From Belliella aquatica (GTDB lineage: Bacteria; Bacteroidota; Bacteroidia; Cytophagales; Cyclobacteriaceae), in the NCBI RefSeq assembly GCF_014637795.1, contig NZ_BMFD01000003.1:209754-273753 (forward strand): a stretch of 64,000 bases of DNA, in the 5' to 3' direction. Positions 38,666-47,663 of the stretch are shown here, piece after piece. The notes under the pieces are model-generated. The model ran no database searches. It had not been told where the DNA came from and worked only from the letters and a program-made list of their open reading frames with translations. How positions within the stretch are numbered: position 1 is the stretch's first letter; every line of letters starts with the position of its first letter. The position numbers and the translations under genes were made by a program.

Positions 38666-38732
38666 TAGCTGAAATATTGTAGCAATATGCCTTCGGAGAA
38701 ATATTGATAAAGATATTCTTTGAATAATTAGT

Positions 38733-38766
38733 AAACCGATCAGGATGCAAATCTTGATCGGTTTTT
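38733..38766 (+). terminator. Terminator after the LysM gene
   Basis: AAACCGATCA (38733-38742) pairs with TGATCGGTTT (38755-38764), extended by wobble pairs inside, followed by TT. Confidence 0.75.
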
Positions 38767-38849
38767 ACTTTTCAGGAGATTTAGTTTTCTTCCATTTGAT
38801 CAACTTTGGTATTCAAGATTAAGCTTGTACTTTTGTGAGAGCAGAATTC

Positions 38850-39404
38850 ATGAATAAATTTCAAATCATACTTCATCATGCGTTCAGATACGTCTGGAAT
38901 GCACTTTTCATTATCAGTTACCCTGTATTGGCGACCTTTGGGTTGTTATTTATCGGTGTGACATATGCTTTTTCATCTTTATCAAAGCTACTTACCAAAT
39001 GGAGACCCGATCAAAAAACAGAAACAGTGACTGTGTCTGATTGGGAGATTTTACCGAATACGGATGAGTTGTTGGAAGCAAAAATTCACAAACAAATCAT
39101 GTTTGGACCGACTTGTTATCAGCTGAGAAGAAAAGATGGTGTACCTTCAGTTTTACAAGATTTTTACTTTGGAGGGAAAGTGAGGTTTATGGAAGAAGCA
39201 ATTCTGTTGGAAAAATGGAATGCTACAGATTCAAAGCAGCTTCCTGATTTTGATATCTGTTTGTATTATCCGGATGAGGATAGATTGAAGTCGTTGACGA
39301 ACATAAAATGCTTTGATTGGCATCTTTCAGAAATCGAAGAACAAAGCCTTTCTTTCAAGTGGTTTGATGGGATTCAGGGTGGTGAAGTAAAAGTGGCACT
39401 TTAA
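38850..39404 (+). CDS. Membrane-anchored protein of unknown function
   Basis: 184 aa from ATG 38850. A single long hydrophobic stretch (about 15-42, ALFIISYPVLATFGLLFIGV) is followed by a soluble acidic domain with Trp/Leu-rich strands. No known motif. Ends one base before the start of the TIGR02757 gene, so both are surely co-transcribed. The GTG at 38835 is an alternative start. Confidence 0.6.
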   Translation: MNKFQIILHHAFRYVWNALFIISYPVLATFGLLFIGVTYAFSSLSKLLTKWRPDQKTETVTVSDWEILPNTDELLEAKIHKQIMFGPTCYQLRRKDGVPSVLQDFYFGGKVRFMEEAILLEKWNATDSKQLPDFDICLYYPDEDRLKSLTNIKCFDWHLSEIEEQSLSFKWFDGIQGGEVKVAL

Positions 39405-39405
39405 G

Positions 39406-40170
39406 ATGGATTTAAAAGAGTTTTTGGATTCGAAAGTAGTAGAATACAATCAGCCCGGATTTATCACTTTGGATCCAATTTCAATTCCCCACATGTTTTC
39501 CAAAAAGCAGGATATTGAAATATCAGGTTTTATAGCTTCAATTTTGGCATGGGGTCAGCGCAAAACGATCATCAACAAATGCATTGAATTGTTTGCCATG
39601 ATGGACAACGCGCCACATGATTTTATGCTGAATCATTCAGAAAATGAACTTAAGCCCTTTTTGAATTTTAAGCACAGGACCTTCAATGACATAGATACCC
39701 TATATTTTATTGAGTTTTTTACTTGGTATTACCGCAATCATGAAAGTCTAGAAACGGCTTTTTTGCAAGAATATTCACAAGATATAGATGTGATGGATAG
39801 ACTTTTGGCTAATTTCCATGACTTCTTTTTTCAGCTTCCTGATGCACCGCTGCGAACTAGAAAACATATTGCGACACCAAAAAGAAAAGCTGCCTGCAAG
39901 CGCATTAATATGTTTCTCAGATGGATGGTGAGGCAAGATGACAAAGGTGTCGATTTTGGAATTTGGAAAACAATTCAACCCAGTCAATTGATTTGTCCCT
40001 GTGACTTGCATGTAGATCGGGTAGGGAGGAAGCTTGGGCTGATCACCAGAAAACAAACCGACTGGATCACCGCTATAGAGCTTACGCAAAAGCTCCGAGA
40101 ATTTGATCCAGCCGATCCTGTTAAATATGATTTTGCACTTTTTGGCTTGGGTGTCGAAGAGAAATTTTAA
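39406..40170 (+). CDS. TIGR02757 family protein
   Basis: 254 aa, the usual size. Recognised by the segments ISGFIASILAWGQRKTIINKC, FKHRTFNDIDTLYFI and CPCDLHVDRVGRKLGLITRKQ near the end. The family is found mainly in Bacteroidetes and spirochaetes and has a helical fold reminiscent of HhH-GPD DNA glycosylases; no activity is established. One-base spacing behind a membrane-anchored protein gene. Confidence 0.85.
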   Translation: MDLKEFLDSKVVEYNQPGFITLDPISIPHMFSKKQDIEISGFIASILAWGQRKTIINKCIELFAMMDNAPHDFMLNHSENELKPFLNFKHRTFNDIDTLYFIEFFTWYYRNHESLETAFLQEYSQDIDVMDRLLANFHDFFFQLPDAPLRTRKHIATPKRKAACKRINMFLRWMVRQDDKGVDFGIWKTIQPSQLICPCDLHVDRVGRKLGLITRKQTDWITAIELTQKLREFDPADPVKYDFALFGLGVEEKF

Positions 40171-40171
40171 A

Positions 40172-41515
40172 TTATTTAATCAAGATCAATTCTTTTTGAG
40201 GTTCAATCAAATACCTGGCACCATCAGCAGTGACTACGGCTATTTCCTCTACTGACATGGTTTTAGTACCTCCTTCGGGTAGGTTCCAAGCATGAAATCC
40301 ATCAAAAGCGAACAGCATACCTTCTTTGAGTGGTTTTACAGCAGCAGGTCTGCTCGCTGGATTTTCCAACATGCCGCCACCTAAATTTGGTCCAATGTCA
40401 TGGGCTACATATCCCACAGGATGTCCGGTGCTCCACATGACATACTCAGATCCACGCTCTGTCATCCAATCACGTTGAGCTTTGTCCACTTGGTAACCTA
40501 AAACGCCTGGCTTCATGGCTTCCAAAGCAATTCGATTTCCCCCAATAGACGAGTCAAAATAGAACTGAACAGAGTCAGGCGCCTGAGTTTCTCCTTCTCT
40601 TAGGACATATGCGAATCTTTGGATATCTGATACCCACATGTCAAAAACGCGGATACCAAAATCAATTTGAATCACATCACCTGGCATAATTACTTTCTCA
40701 GTGGAATGAGAATGACCACGGTCTGGACCTGAGTTTACATTTGGGTTTTGATCAGGTGACCATGCATCCGTAACTCCATACAGCTCCATTTTCTTTTTCA
40801 GAAACTCCGCAATATCTGCATCGGTGCTTTTTCCTGGGATAATCTCTGCATAAGCTTCATATTGCCAGTCAGAGGTGAATTGAGCAGCTTGAGTCATGAT
40901 TTCTACTTCTGCTGGCAGCTTGATTGCCAAAAATTCATAAACCAAATCATCAGAAGAAATTAATTTTGAGGCGTCATTTCCTAAAGCTTTCTCAAAAGCT
41001 ATTCTTTGCGTATAGCTGAGACCATCTGCTAGTTCATTTTCTGAAGAACTGTTGATTGCAATATTTTTGAAATTTTGTGTTTTGATAAAGTCTGCAGCTT
41101 GAGAAATAGCAGAATTACCTCTTTCAACCGCAATTACTTCATCGTGAATTTTCAAATCCGCTAAAGCAGTGGCTTCTCCAATTGGGCAGAATACTGTTGA
41201 TTTTATCTTTTCTCCATCTTTGTGGAAAAGGAAAACTGCGGTTCCGCCAGCATTTTCTCCACCTACATGATGGGCAATGGGATCATTGTTATTTTCTCTA
41301 CAAATAACCGCCCAAGCATCCACGCCGGCTTCTGCCATGGCCTGAGGAAGAAGTTTTTGCAGTCTTTCTTTTCTGATTTCTGGCCAAGGACTAGTCCCTG
41401 CAAATGGATTCTGGAAAGGAGACTCTTCAGGAGTGTTTTCTTGGCAGGAGCTAGAAGCTGATAAAATAATTAATGCAATTAGCATCGATTTCAATGCATA
41501 AAATAAGTGTTTCAT
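40172..41515 (-). CDS. M24 family metallopeptidase (Xaa-Pro aminopeptidase-like), lipoprotein
   Basis: 447 aa with a lipoprotein signal (LIILSASSSC). Creatinase-like N-domain, then the pita-bread catalytic domain with metal ligands Asp in QIDFGIRV, Asp in WVSDIQRF, His in GHPVGYVAHDIGP, and Glu in the C-terminal TMSVEEIAVVT. A periplasmic or outer-membrane-facing peptidase that removes residues in front of proline. Divergent from the amidohydrolase at 41549 and tail-to-tail with TIGR02757 (1 bp). Confidence 0.88.
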   Translation of the reverse strand: MKHLFYALKSMLIALIILSASSSCQENTPEESPFQNPFAGTSPWPEIRKERLQKLLPQAMAEAGVDAWAVICRENNNDPIAHHVGGENAGGTAVFLFHKDGEKIKSTVFCPIGEATALADLKIHDEVIAVERGNSAISQAADFIKTQNFKNIAINSSSENELADGLSYTQRIAFEKALGNDASKLISSDDLVYEFLAIKLPAEVEIMTQAAQFTSDWQYEAYAEIIPGKSTDADIAEFLKKKMELYGVTDAWSPDQNPNVNSGPDRGHSHSTEKVIMPGDVIQIDFGIRVFDMWVSDIQRFAYVLREGETQAPDSVQFYFDSSIGGNRIALEAMKPGVLGYQVDKAQRDWMTERGSEYVMWSTGHPVGYVAHDIGPNLGGGMLENPASRPAAVKPLKEGMLFAFDGFHAWNLPEGGTKTMSVEEIAVVTADGARYLIEPQKELILIK

Positions 41516-41548
41516 ATATCTTAGGGGTTATTCTTTCATTCAAAATTT

Positions 41549-43210
41549 ATGGAATTAAACATAATAATGTCAAATATAAAAACTCTTCTTATTGCAGCGG
41601 TCTGTATTATTTTATTTTCATGTAAAGAAAATGATTCAGCTCAACTGTATTACAATGGAGATATTATCACGGTGGACGATTCGAATTCTATTGTAGAATC
41701 AATGGTGATCAAGGATGGAGTAATAGTGGGATTGGGTACTTACGAAGAAATGAAGTTGTTGTTTCCTCTTAGCGAGCATATTGATCTTGGTGGGAAATCA
41801 ATCATTCCTGGTGTAGTAGATTCTCACGTGCATGCGCATGAATTTGGACAGCAAACACTTAAAGCCAATCTTGAAGGAACAAAGACTGTTGAGGAAATGG
41901 TCGAGAGATTGAAAGCATTTTTTCCAAACCCCCAAGTAGGAGCATGGCTTTTAGGATTTGGTTGGGATGAAGGAGAATGGGCCAGCAGAGGCTATCCTGA
42001 TAGAGAATTGCTAGATGCTGCTTTTCCAGATAATCCTATCAAACTACAAGCTTTACATGGTTTTGCTGGATTCTACAATGGAAAAGCACTTGAAATAGCA
42101 GGAATCGATAAAGACACACCTGATCCAGAAGTTGGGACGATCATTCGGAGAGAAAATGGAGAACCAACCGGAGTTTTAGAAATTTCAGCTCAGCAATTGG
42201 TCAATAAACATGTTCCAGAGGAAACTGTTGAAGATGCAAAAAGGGCTATTCTTTCTGGCCTAGAAACTTTGAAAGCTAAAGGAATTACTTCAATACACGA
42301 AGCAGGAATGACAAAAATTTCTCTTCAAGCATACTTGGAATTAGATGATGCAAACCTCCTTCCAATTCGTGTCTATGGCATGCTCAATGGCAATGATGAC
42401 GAAATGATGGAGATATGGTTTGAAAAAGGGCCTATGATGGATCTAAATAGGAAGTTCCTAGTCAAAGGTATAAAAGTCTTCTATGATGGATCTTTGGGGT
42501 CTCGCACAGCATTGCTTTTTGGACCTTACTCTGACAATCCCAAAGCAGCGAGAATGACAGAAAGAATCAGTATTGCAAAAATCAAAGAGCTTGCAACAAG
42601 CGCAGCTGACAAGGGTTTTCAATTGGCTATTCATGCCATTGGAGATTTGGGAAATGATAGGATTTTGGATGTCTATGAAGAGGCTATTCTAAAGCAGCCT
42701 TTTGACCACAGATGGAGGCTAGAACATGCTCAAGTAGTCTACGAAAACTTTTACCATAGAGCAGCATCTCTTGGTGTTTGGGTTAGTATGCAGAGTAGTC
42801 ATGCTGTAGGTGATCGCAATTGGGCCGAGGACAGATTGGGACCAAATAGAATAAAGCATGCCTATGCATGGAGGAATATGCTGGATAATCAAGTGCCTTT
42901 TATTCTCAATTCAGACATGCCTGGTGAACCATGGGAGCCCATGCAAACCTTGTATTTTGGAGTTACAAGAATGAGTCTTGAAAAGGATCCTCCTTCAGGT
43001 TGGTTTGCGAGTCAATCCTTAACAGTTGAAGAGGCACTGAAGGCCATGACTATAGATGGTGCACGATCAGCTTTTATGGAAGAAATGACAGGTTCTCTAG
43101 AGCTAGGGAAATTTGCTGATTTTGTGATTCTTTCCGACAATCCACTGAAAGTAACGCCACAAAAAATTAAAGATATTCAAGTTGAACAAGTGATTGTACA
43201 GAAGAAATGA
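41549..43210 (+). CDS. YtcJ-like metal-dependent amidohydrolase, lipoprotein
   Basis: 553 aa; the ATG at 41567 (MSNIKTLLIA) is an equally good start. Lipobox ILFSC. Amidohydrolase motifs: GVVDSHVHAHE (HxH), GIKVFYDGSLGSRTA with the bridging Lys region, AIHAIGDLGNDR, LEHAQVV and the catalytic Asp in LNSDMPGEPWEP. The family hydrolyses amide bonds of N-substituted formamides and similar small compounds. Being exported, it may act on extracellular organic nitrogen. Substrate unknown. Confidence 0.88.
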   Translation: MELNIIMSNIKTLLIAAVCIILFSCKENDSAQLYYNGDIITVDDSNSIVESMVIKDGVIVGLGTYEEMKLLFPLSEHIDLGGKSIIPGVVDSHVHAHEFGQQTLKANLEGTKTVEEMVERLKAFFPNPQVGAWLLGFGWDEGEWASRGYPDRELLDAAFPDNPIKLQALHGFAGFYNGKALEIAGIDKDTPDPEVGTIIRRENGEPTGVLEISAQQLVNKHVPEETVEDAKRAILSGLETLKAKGITSIHEAGMTKISLQAYLELDDANLLPIRVYGMLNGNDDEMMEIWFEKGPMMDLNRKFLVKGIKVFYDGSLGSRTALLFGPYSDNPKAARMTERISIAKIKELATSAADKGFQLAIHAIGDLGNDRILDVYEEAILKQPFDHRWRLEHAQVVYENFYHRAASLGVWVSMQSSHAVGDRNWAEDRLGPNRIKHAYAWRNMLDNQVPFILNSDMPGEPWEPMQTLYFGVTRMSLEKDPPSGWFASQSLTVEEALKAMTIDGARSAFMEEMTGSLELGKFADFVILSDNPLKVTPQKIKDIQVEQVIVQKK

Positions 43211-43288
43211 TACTTTGATTTGCTTCAAAAAAAACAGTTAGTTTGCAGCTTTAAAAGTTATTCATGAAAATGATTAAAATGAAATGTT

Positions 43289-44344
43289 ATGAAAAATAGA
43301 AATTTCTTTTTGTTTGTTTTGTTTTTTAGCTGTGAAGAAATGAAGTCTTCCAAAGATGTTTTTTTCGGTAAAACAGTTGTTTTAGAAGAAAATCTAGAGA
43401 CGATACAAGTAAGTCCAGTTTTATTACTTGAAAAAGATATGCTTATTACTCCTGATCATCTTATAACCTTAGGGGCTGACCAAGGAGCTTATTTTAAAGT
43501 TTTTGACTTGCAAAGTCTAGATTTAGTTGGTGAGTTTGGAAATGAAGGAGAGGGCCCTGAGGATTTTACAATGCCTTTTTCATCTGGTATGACTGTAAGT
43601 GGTGAACAACTAGTCATTGGTGATCTGTTGTCGATGCGTTCAGCTGATTTAAACAGCGATTTTTGGTCAGAGGAGAGTCAGTTTTCTAGAACAGCCTATC
43701 CGTCAGAAATGATCCCTTTAAACTTTCCATTCCTTTTAAATCCAAATACGATTTGCGGTCAGGTTGAAATGTCTTCTAAGCACATCACTTGCTTCGATAT
43801 TAAGAGTTTCCAGTTTACTGAGCTAGTAGATTATCCTGACTTTTTTTCTTTTAACAATGAAAAACCTTATGAAAGAGAAAGAATGTTTCAAAATCAATCA
43901 CGAGTTTCACCAGATGGTAGCTATATCGTATTGACCTATTCATATTTGCCTTTAGTTAGAATTTTTGATGTCAAATCAGGAGGTCTAAAGGAAGTATTTA
44001 TTAAGAATAACAGAGATTTTTATTCCAATAACTCAGGGAACAAAAATCAAATTGCACCTGATAACCAATTGTTTTATAAAAATGTAAAAGTGTCGAATAA
44101 ATTTATTTATGCTTTTTATCAAGAGGAAATTATTGAAGATGATCCTCAAAGTGAAGGTGGCCTAAGCTCCAGAAGTATATCTGATAAGGAATTGCATGTT
44201 ATTGATTTTGAAGGAAAACCTATTAAGAAGATAATCCTTCCGGAATGGGCGAATGTGTTTTCGCCATCCTTGGATGATAAATTTATTTACTTTTTACATC
44301 CAGAAATTGAAGATCAGATTTTCAAATTTCCATTGGAGCAATGA
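43289..44344 (+). CDS. BF3164-like beta-propeller lipoprotein
   Basis: 351 aa with a short lipoprotein signal (FFLFVLFFSC, Cys ~15). The region FKVFDLQSLDLVGEFGNEGEGPEDF is the hallmark of BF3164/6-bladed propeller lipoproteins of Bacteroidetes; later strands such as PDGSYIVLTYSYLPLVRIFD fit propeller blades. No function is known. A related lipoprotein is at 51324-52415. Confidence 0.72.
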   Translation: MKNRNFFLFVLFFSCEEMKSSKDVFFGKTVVLEENLETIQVSPVLLLEKDMLITPDHLITLGADQGAYFKVFDLQSLDLVGEFGNEGEGPEDFTMPFSSGMTVSGEQLVIGDLLSMRSADLNSDFWSEESQFSRTAYPSEMIPLNFPFLLNPNTICGQVEMSSKHITCFDIKSFQFTELVDYPDFFSFNNEKPYERERMFQNQSRVSPDGSYIVLTYSYLPLVRIFDVKSGGLKEVFIKNNRDFYSNNSGNKNQIAPDNQLFYKNVKVSNKFIYAFYQEEIIEDDPQSEGGLSSRSISDKELHVIDFEGKPIKKIILPEWANVFSPSLDDKFIYFLHPEIEDQIFKFPLEQ

Positions 44345-44504
44345 AATTCATACCATTATTTGATTGGGTTAAATCTTCCAAGATTTGATGTCAACTGATT
44401 AAGGACATTGGATTCTATTGTCTCTTTGTTTAAGGGAAATAACTTTGCTAGCATTGACTTCAAAAAAAAATCTTTAAATTCGAATTCGAAAAAATCAAAA
44501 ACAT

Positions 44505-45086
44505 ATGAAAAAATCAAATGCTTGGATGATGGCCATTTTGTTGGCTGGATCAATGACCTTTTACGGTTGCGGCGGAGAGAATAAGACAGAAGAAGAGACA
44601 ACTACAGAAATGGAAGGGATGGAAGAGATCGCGCCTGTTGAGGAGCGTGCTAGTCCATTAAGAACTACATCAGGAAATGTAGGTGACAATGTAAGCCTAA
44701 GTGTTCAGTACGGAGCACCTTCTGTAAAAGGAAGAGTATTGTGGGGAGATTTAGTTCCTTACAATGAAGTATGGAGAACAGGTGCCAATGAAGCCACTTT
44801 TGTGGAATTTGCATCAGACATCATGGTAGAAGGATCAGTCCTTCCAGCTGGAAAATACTCTTTGTTTACTATTCCTAGAGAATCAGGTAAGTGGACCGTA
44901 ATCTTCAATTCCGAGTGGGATTTGGAGCATGGACATTTCCAATACAAAGAAGAATTTGATGTGCTTAGAGTAGAATCTACACCAACTTGGGTAGAGGAAA
45001 GCCAAGAGCAACTTTCTGTTTCTGTTGAAACTCCAGGTATTGTTGTGAAATGGGAAAAGTTAGTGTTGCCAATTGCAATTGGATAA
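44505..45086 (+). CDS. DUF2911 family lipoprotein
   Basis: 193 aa with lipobox ([11 protein letters not shown]) and an acidic low-complexity linker ([14 protein letters not shown]). The conserved core is [34 protein letters not shown] (longest run quoted in part: [19 protein letters not shown]), diagnostic of DUF2911. Role unknown; secreted. Monocistronic with a terminator at 45175-45210. Confidence 0.85.
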   Translation: MKKSNAWMMAILLAGSMTFYGCGGENKTEEETTTEMEGMEEIAPVEERASPLRTTSGNVGDNVSLSVQYGAPSVKGRVLWGDLVPYNEVWRTGANEATFVEFASDIMVEGSVLPAGKYSLFTIPRESGKWTVIFNSEWDLEHGHFQYKEEFDVLRVESTPTWVEESQEQLSVSVETPGIVVKWEKLVLPIAIG

Positions 45087-45174
45087 AAAAATAGTTATTG
45101 GTTAATTAAGTGATTTGTTAACTGGTAATGCATCAGATAGAGAACTTGTAAATAGGTTTCTATTTGAAAAAATT

Positions 45175-45210
45175 AAAGGGAAGAGCTTCTAGAGTTCTTC
45201 CCTTTTTTTT
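45175..45210 (+). terminator. Terminator after the DUF2911 gene
   Basis: AAAGGGAAGA (45175-45184) pairs with TCTTCCCTTT (45196-45205), followed by T5. Confidence 0.8.
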
Positions 45211-45258
45211 AGTCCTGCCAGGTTTTCAAAATCTAGTAGATCTTTTACATTTCGTATG

Positions 45259-46428
45259 TTATCTTGATTTTTCCAAGGCGCGTTCTACATCTTTGATGAT
45301 GTCTTCTTGATGCTCCAAACCAACAGAAAGTCGAATCAAACCATCAGAAATCCCGACTTTGGCACGCTCTTCCTCACTGAGTTTGCTGTGTGTGGTCGAG
45401 GCGGGATGCGTGATGATACTTCGGCTGTCTCCCAGATTTGCAGTCACGGATATCATCTGCAATTGATCTATAAATCTTTGCGCTCTCTCGATGCCACCCT
45501 TTAAAGTTAGCGTGATGATTCCCCCTCCATGCTTCATCTGCTTTTTGGCCAAATCATATTGCGGATGAGTTTTAAGAAATGGATATTTGACAAAATCTAA
45601 GTCAGTACTTCCCTGAAAATAATTGGCTACAGCAAGGGCGTTTTCACAATGTCTATCCATCCTGACAGCCAAGGTTTCCATACTTTTTGCCAAAATCCAA
45701 GCATTGAATGGAGAGATAGATGGCCCAGTATGTCTGGTGAAAAACTGAACTTCTTTGATCAATTCACTCTTGCCTAAAATCAGACCTCCCAAGACCCTTC
45801 CTTGTCCATCTATAAATTTGGTAGCAGAGTGAGTGACAATATGAGCACCCCATTTTGCGGGTTGCTGTAAATACGGCGTAGCAAAGCAATTGTCTACCAC
45901 CAAGATGAGGTTATGTGCTGCTGCGAATTTCCCTACCCATTCCAAATCGATGATTTCCAAACCTGGGTTAGAAGGTGTTTCGATAAAGAGCATTTTGGTG
46001 TTGGGTTGTACTAATTTTTCCCAATTGGCGATGTCAGAGATATCTCCATAGGTAGAACTGATCCCCCATTTCGGAAATACTCTCGTCAAAAGTTGATGAG
46101 TGGAACCAAATAGGGATCGAGAAGCCAAAATATGATCTCCTTGCTGAAGCAAAGAAGCCATACTTCCGAACATGGCGGCCATTCCTGAGGCAGTTGCTAT
46201 ACCGTCTTCTGTTCCTTCAGCCGCACAAACTTTTTCTATAAGTTCAGAGGAATTTGGATTTGCATATCGGGAATAGATATTTCCTGGAATTTCCTCAGCG
46301 AACATCGCTCTCGCCTCTTCAGCAGAGTCAAATGTAAAACTTGAAGTAAGGTATAAGGGCGCAGAGTGTTCTCTTTGATTAGATTTGGATGCATTGATTC
46401 GTATGGCATCAGTTTCGAAGTGTGACAT
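45259..46428 (-). CDS. metZ: O-succinylhomoserine sulfhydrylase / trans-sulfuration PLP enzyme
   Basis: 389 aa, Cys/Met-metabolism PLP family. PLP-Lys in HSATKFIDGQGRVLGG; the TKFIDGQGR context is characteristic of MetZ-type O-succinyl/acetylhomoserine sulfhydrylases, which make homocysteine directly from sulfide. The substrate-carboxylate Arg in LIRLSVGLE is present. A SAM-I riboswitch lies ~250 nt upstream on the same strand (46677-46778), strongly supporting a role in methionine synthesis and repression by S-adenosylmethionine. Confidence 0.88.
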   Translation of the reverse strand: MSHFETDAIRINASKSNQREHSAPLYLTSSFTFDSAEEARAMFAEEIPGNIYSRYANPNSSELIEKVCAAEGTEDGIATASGMAAMFGSMASLLQQGDHILASRSLFGSTHQLLTRVFPKWGISSTYGDISDIANWEKLVQPNTKMLFIETPSNPGLEIIDLEWVGKFAAAHNLILVVDNCFATPYLQQPAKWGAHIVTHSATKFIDGQGRVLGGLILGKSELIKEVQFFTRHTGPSISPFNAWILAKSMETLAVRMDRHCENALAVANYFQGSTDLDFVKYPFLKTHPQYDLAKKQMKHGGGIITLTLKGGIERAQRFIDQLQMISVTANLGDSRSIITHPASTTHSKLSEEERAKVGISDGLIRLSVGLEHQEDIIKDVERALEKSR

Positions 46429-46676
46429 GGTATCTTAATTAACTATAGATTAGTTATTCGGTTGAGAAATTTGGGAGTATGGTATCTTGAGTAAGGTTGC
46501 AATATGAAAGCAATTCTGAGGAAATAAAATAGAAATACTAAAGCCATATAATAGAAACAGTGTGAAAGTAGTATCCACAACGAACATATAACAGTATCCT
46601 ATCTTTGCGATGTAAAGCATAGAAGATGGAATAACTGAATAAAATAAAAACTGAATTGTAAGCTGCATGGCGTCTA

Positions 46677-46778
46677 ATTTATAGTTCCCGATTTGGGCAG
46701 GTTTTGGCACCTTTCATCTGGGTTATGATGGTTGCCAGAGGGTCGCTGAGCCTGTTCTCTCACCTCTTCTTTATAAAT
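46677..46778 (-). ncRNA. SAM-I (S-box) riboswitch aptamer
   Basis: Read on the minus strand the element has the SAM-I hallmarks in order: P1 arms ATTTATA / TATAAAT at the ends, AAGAGGTGAGAGAACAGGC (kink-turn side), CGACCCTCTGGCAACC (consensus GAAACCC-GGCAACC region), then AAAGGTGCCAAAACCTGC (consensus AAGGTGCTAAATCCTGC), and a closing P4-like stem. It precedes metZ, the expected target. I see no clear intrinsic terminator between aptamer and gene, so the readout may be translational or through an unusual long leader. Confidence 0.92.
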
Positions 46779-46796
46779 CATTTATGTAATTGGCTA

Positions 46797-46830
46797 CAAA
46801 GTAAAGTCCTATTCCCTAAAAATCAAAAAA
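46797..46830 (-). promoter_or_regulatory. Probable promoter of the SAM riboswitch-metZ transcript
   Basis: Minus-strand -33 TTTTTTG (complement of 46824-46830), 20-nt spacer, -7 TACTTTG (complement of 46797-46803; one base shorter than TAnnTTTG). Start would be near 46790, just before the aptamer. Confidence 0.45.
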
Positions 46831-46837
46831 ATACCCT

Positions 46838-46947
46838 CACAGATTTCTGCTTAATTTTAGATTTAAGAAGGTAGATTTTAGATTTGGTACTCTCTCAGAT
46901 TCCACTGATTTCGCAGATCAAAGATTTTTAAATCTAAAATCTAAATT
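46838..46947. repeat. Candidate intergenic repeat with inverted arms
   Basis: Contains GATTTTAGATTT (46874-46885) and its exact complement AAATCTAAAATC (46930-46941) around a core AGATTCCACTGATTTCGCAGAT. The core resembles CAGATTTCGCAGATT-type short intergenic repeats common in Bacteroidetes genomes. Dispersal cannot be verified within this window. Confidence 0.4.
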
Positions 46948-46958
46948 CCAAAATCTCC

Positions 46959-47519
46959 TCAATCATTAAACTGCGTCATGGCCATGTTGATGCCAACAGT
47001 GCAAAAGGCAAGTGTCATGTCGATGGCTTTGTCCATGAAAATTGGGAGTTCTTCAAGTTCTTTGGGTGTCCAGCGGCCTAGGACGTAATCTACTTGTCTA
47101 CCTTTTGGGAAATCATCACCAATTCCAAATTTCAATCTTGGGTAATCTTGGCCACCGGTCATTTCTTCTATGTTTTTAAGTCCATTGTGTCCTGCTGCAG
47201 ATCCTTTTCCTCGCATTCTTAATTTCCCGAAGGGAAGTGCAACATCATCAACTATAACCAGAACATTTTCTTTCGAAATATTCAATTCCTTCATCCAATA
47301 ATTCACCGCTTTTCCGCTGAGATTCATATAGGTCGTTGGTTTGATCAGATGGAATTGTCTGCCCTTGAATTTGAATTCTGCAGTAAATGCCAAGCGACTA
47401 CTTTTCCAAGTTGCAGCATGTTTATCAGCCAATCTATCGACAGTCAAAAAACCCACATTGTGGCGAGTCAATTCATATTCAGGACCAATGTTTCCCAATC
47501 CAACGATTAAATATTTCAT
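46959..47519 (-). CDS. pth: Peptidyl-tRNA hydrolase
   Basis: 186 aa. Signature LIVGLGNIGPEYELTRHNVGF at the N-terminus (catalytic His in the TRHNVG part), plus VDDVALPFGKLRMRGKGSAAGHNGLKN in the middle (quoted in part: KGSAAGHNGLKN), are canonical. It frees tRNA from prematurely released peptidyl-tRNA. Downstream of prs-rplY on the same strand but separated by a terminator and its own promoter (47603-47631). Confidence 0.96.
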   Translation of the reverse strand: MKYLIVGLGNIGPEYELTRHNVGFLTVDRLADKHAATWKSSRLAFTAEFKFKGRQFHLIKPTTYMNLSGKAVNYWMKELNISKENVLVIVDDVALPFGKLRMRGKGSAAGHNGLKNIEEMTGGQDYPRLKFGIGDDFPKGRQVDYVLGRWTPKELEELPIFMDKAIDMTLAFCTVGINMAMTQFND

Positions 47520-47602
47520 ATTGCTTGAGTCAAGACTTTAACTTTTTATTAAGAGACATGTCTACCTGCTGTGTAGAATTGCTATGTCTGATGTAGAAGG
47601 TG

Positions 47603-47631
47603 CAAAAATAAAAAATCCTGCTCGCGAACAA
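47603..47631 (-). promoter_or_regulatory. pth promoter embedded in the rplY terminator
   Basis: Minus-strand -33 TTG (complement of 47629-47631, inside the terminator loop), 18-nt spacer formed by the terminator 3' arm, -7 TATTTTTG (complement of 47603-47610) formed by the T tail. 84 bp before the pth ATG. Confidence 0.5.
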
Positions 47632-47642
47632 GCAGGATTTTT
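47611..47642 (-). terminator. Terminator after prs-rplY
   Basis: Perfect 12-bp stem AAAAATCCTGCT / AGCAGGATTTTT, 8-nt loop, T-rich tail on the minus strand. Confidence 0.85.
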
Positions 47643-47663
47643 AAATATTGTAATAAGATTAAC

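Noticed and set aside
46427-46488. 10-bp direct repeat ATGGTATCTT at 46427-46436 and 46479-46488 near the metZ start
   Set aside because: Too short in AT-rich sequence to exclude chance; no accompanying structure.
46450-46668. 72-86 codon hydrophobic frame between the SAM riboswitch and metZ
   Set aside because: Its longest form starts inside the aptamer, composition is erratic, and the frame is best explained as an AT-rich leader; kept only as a note.
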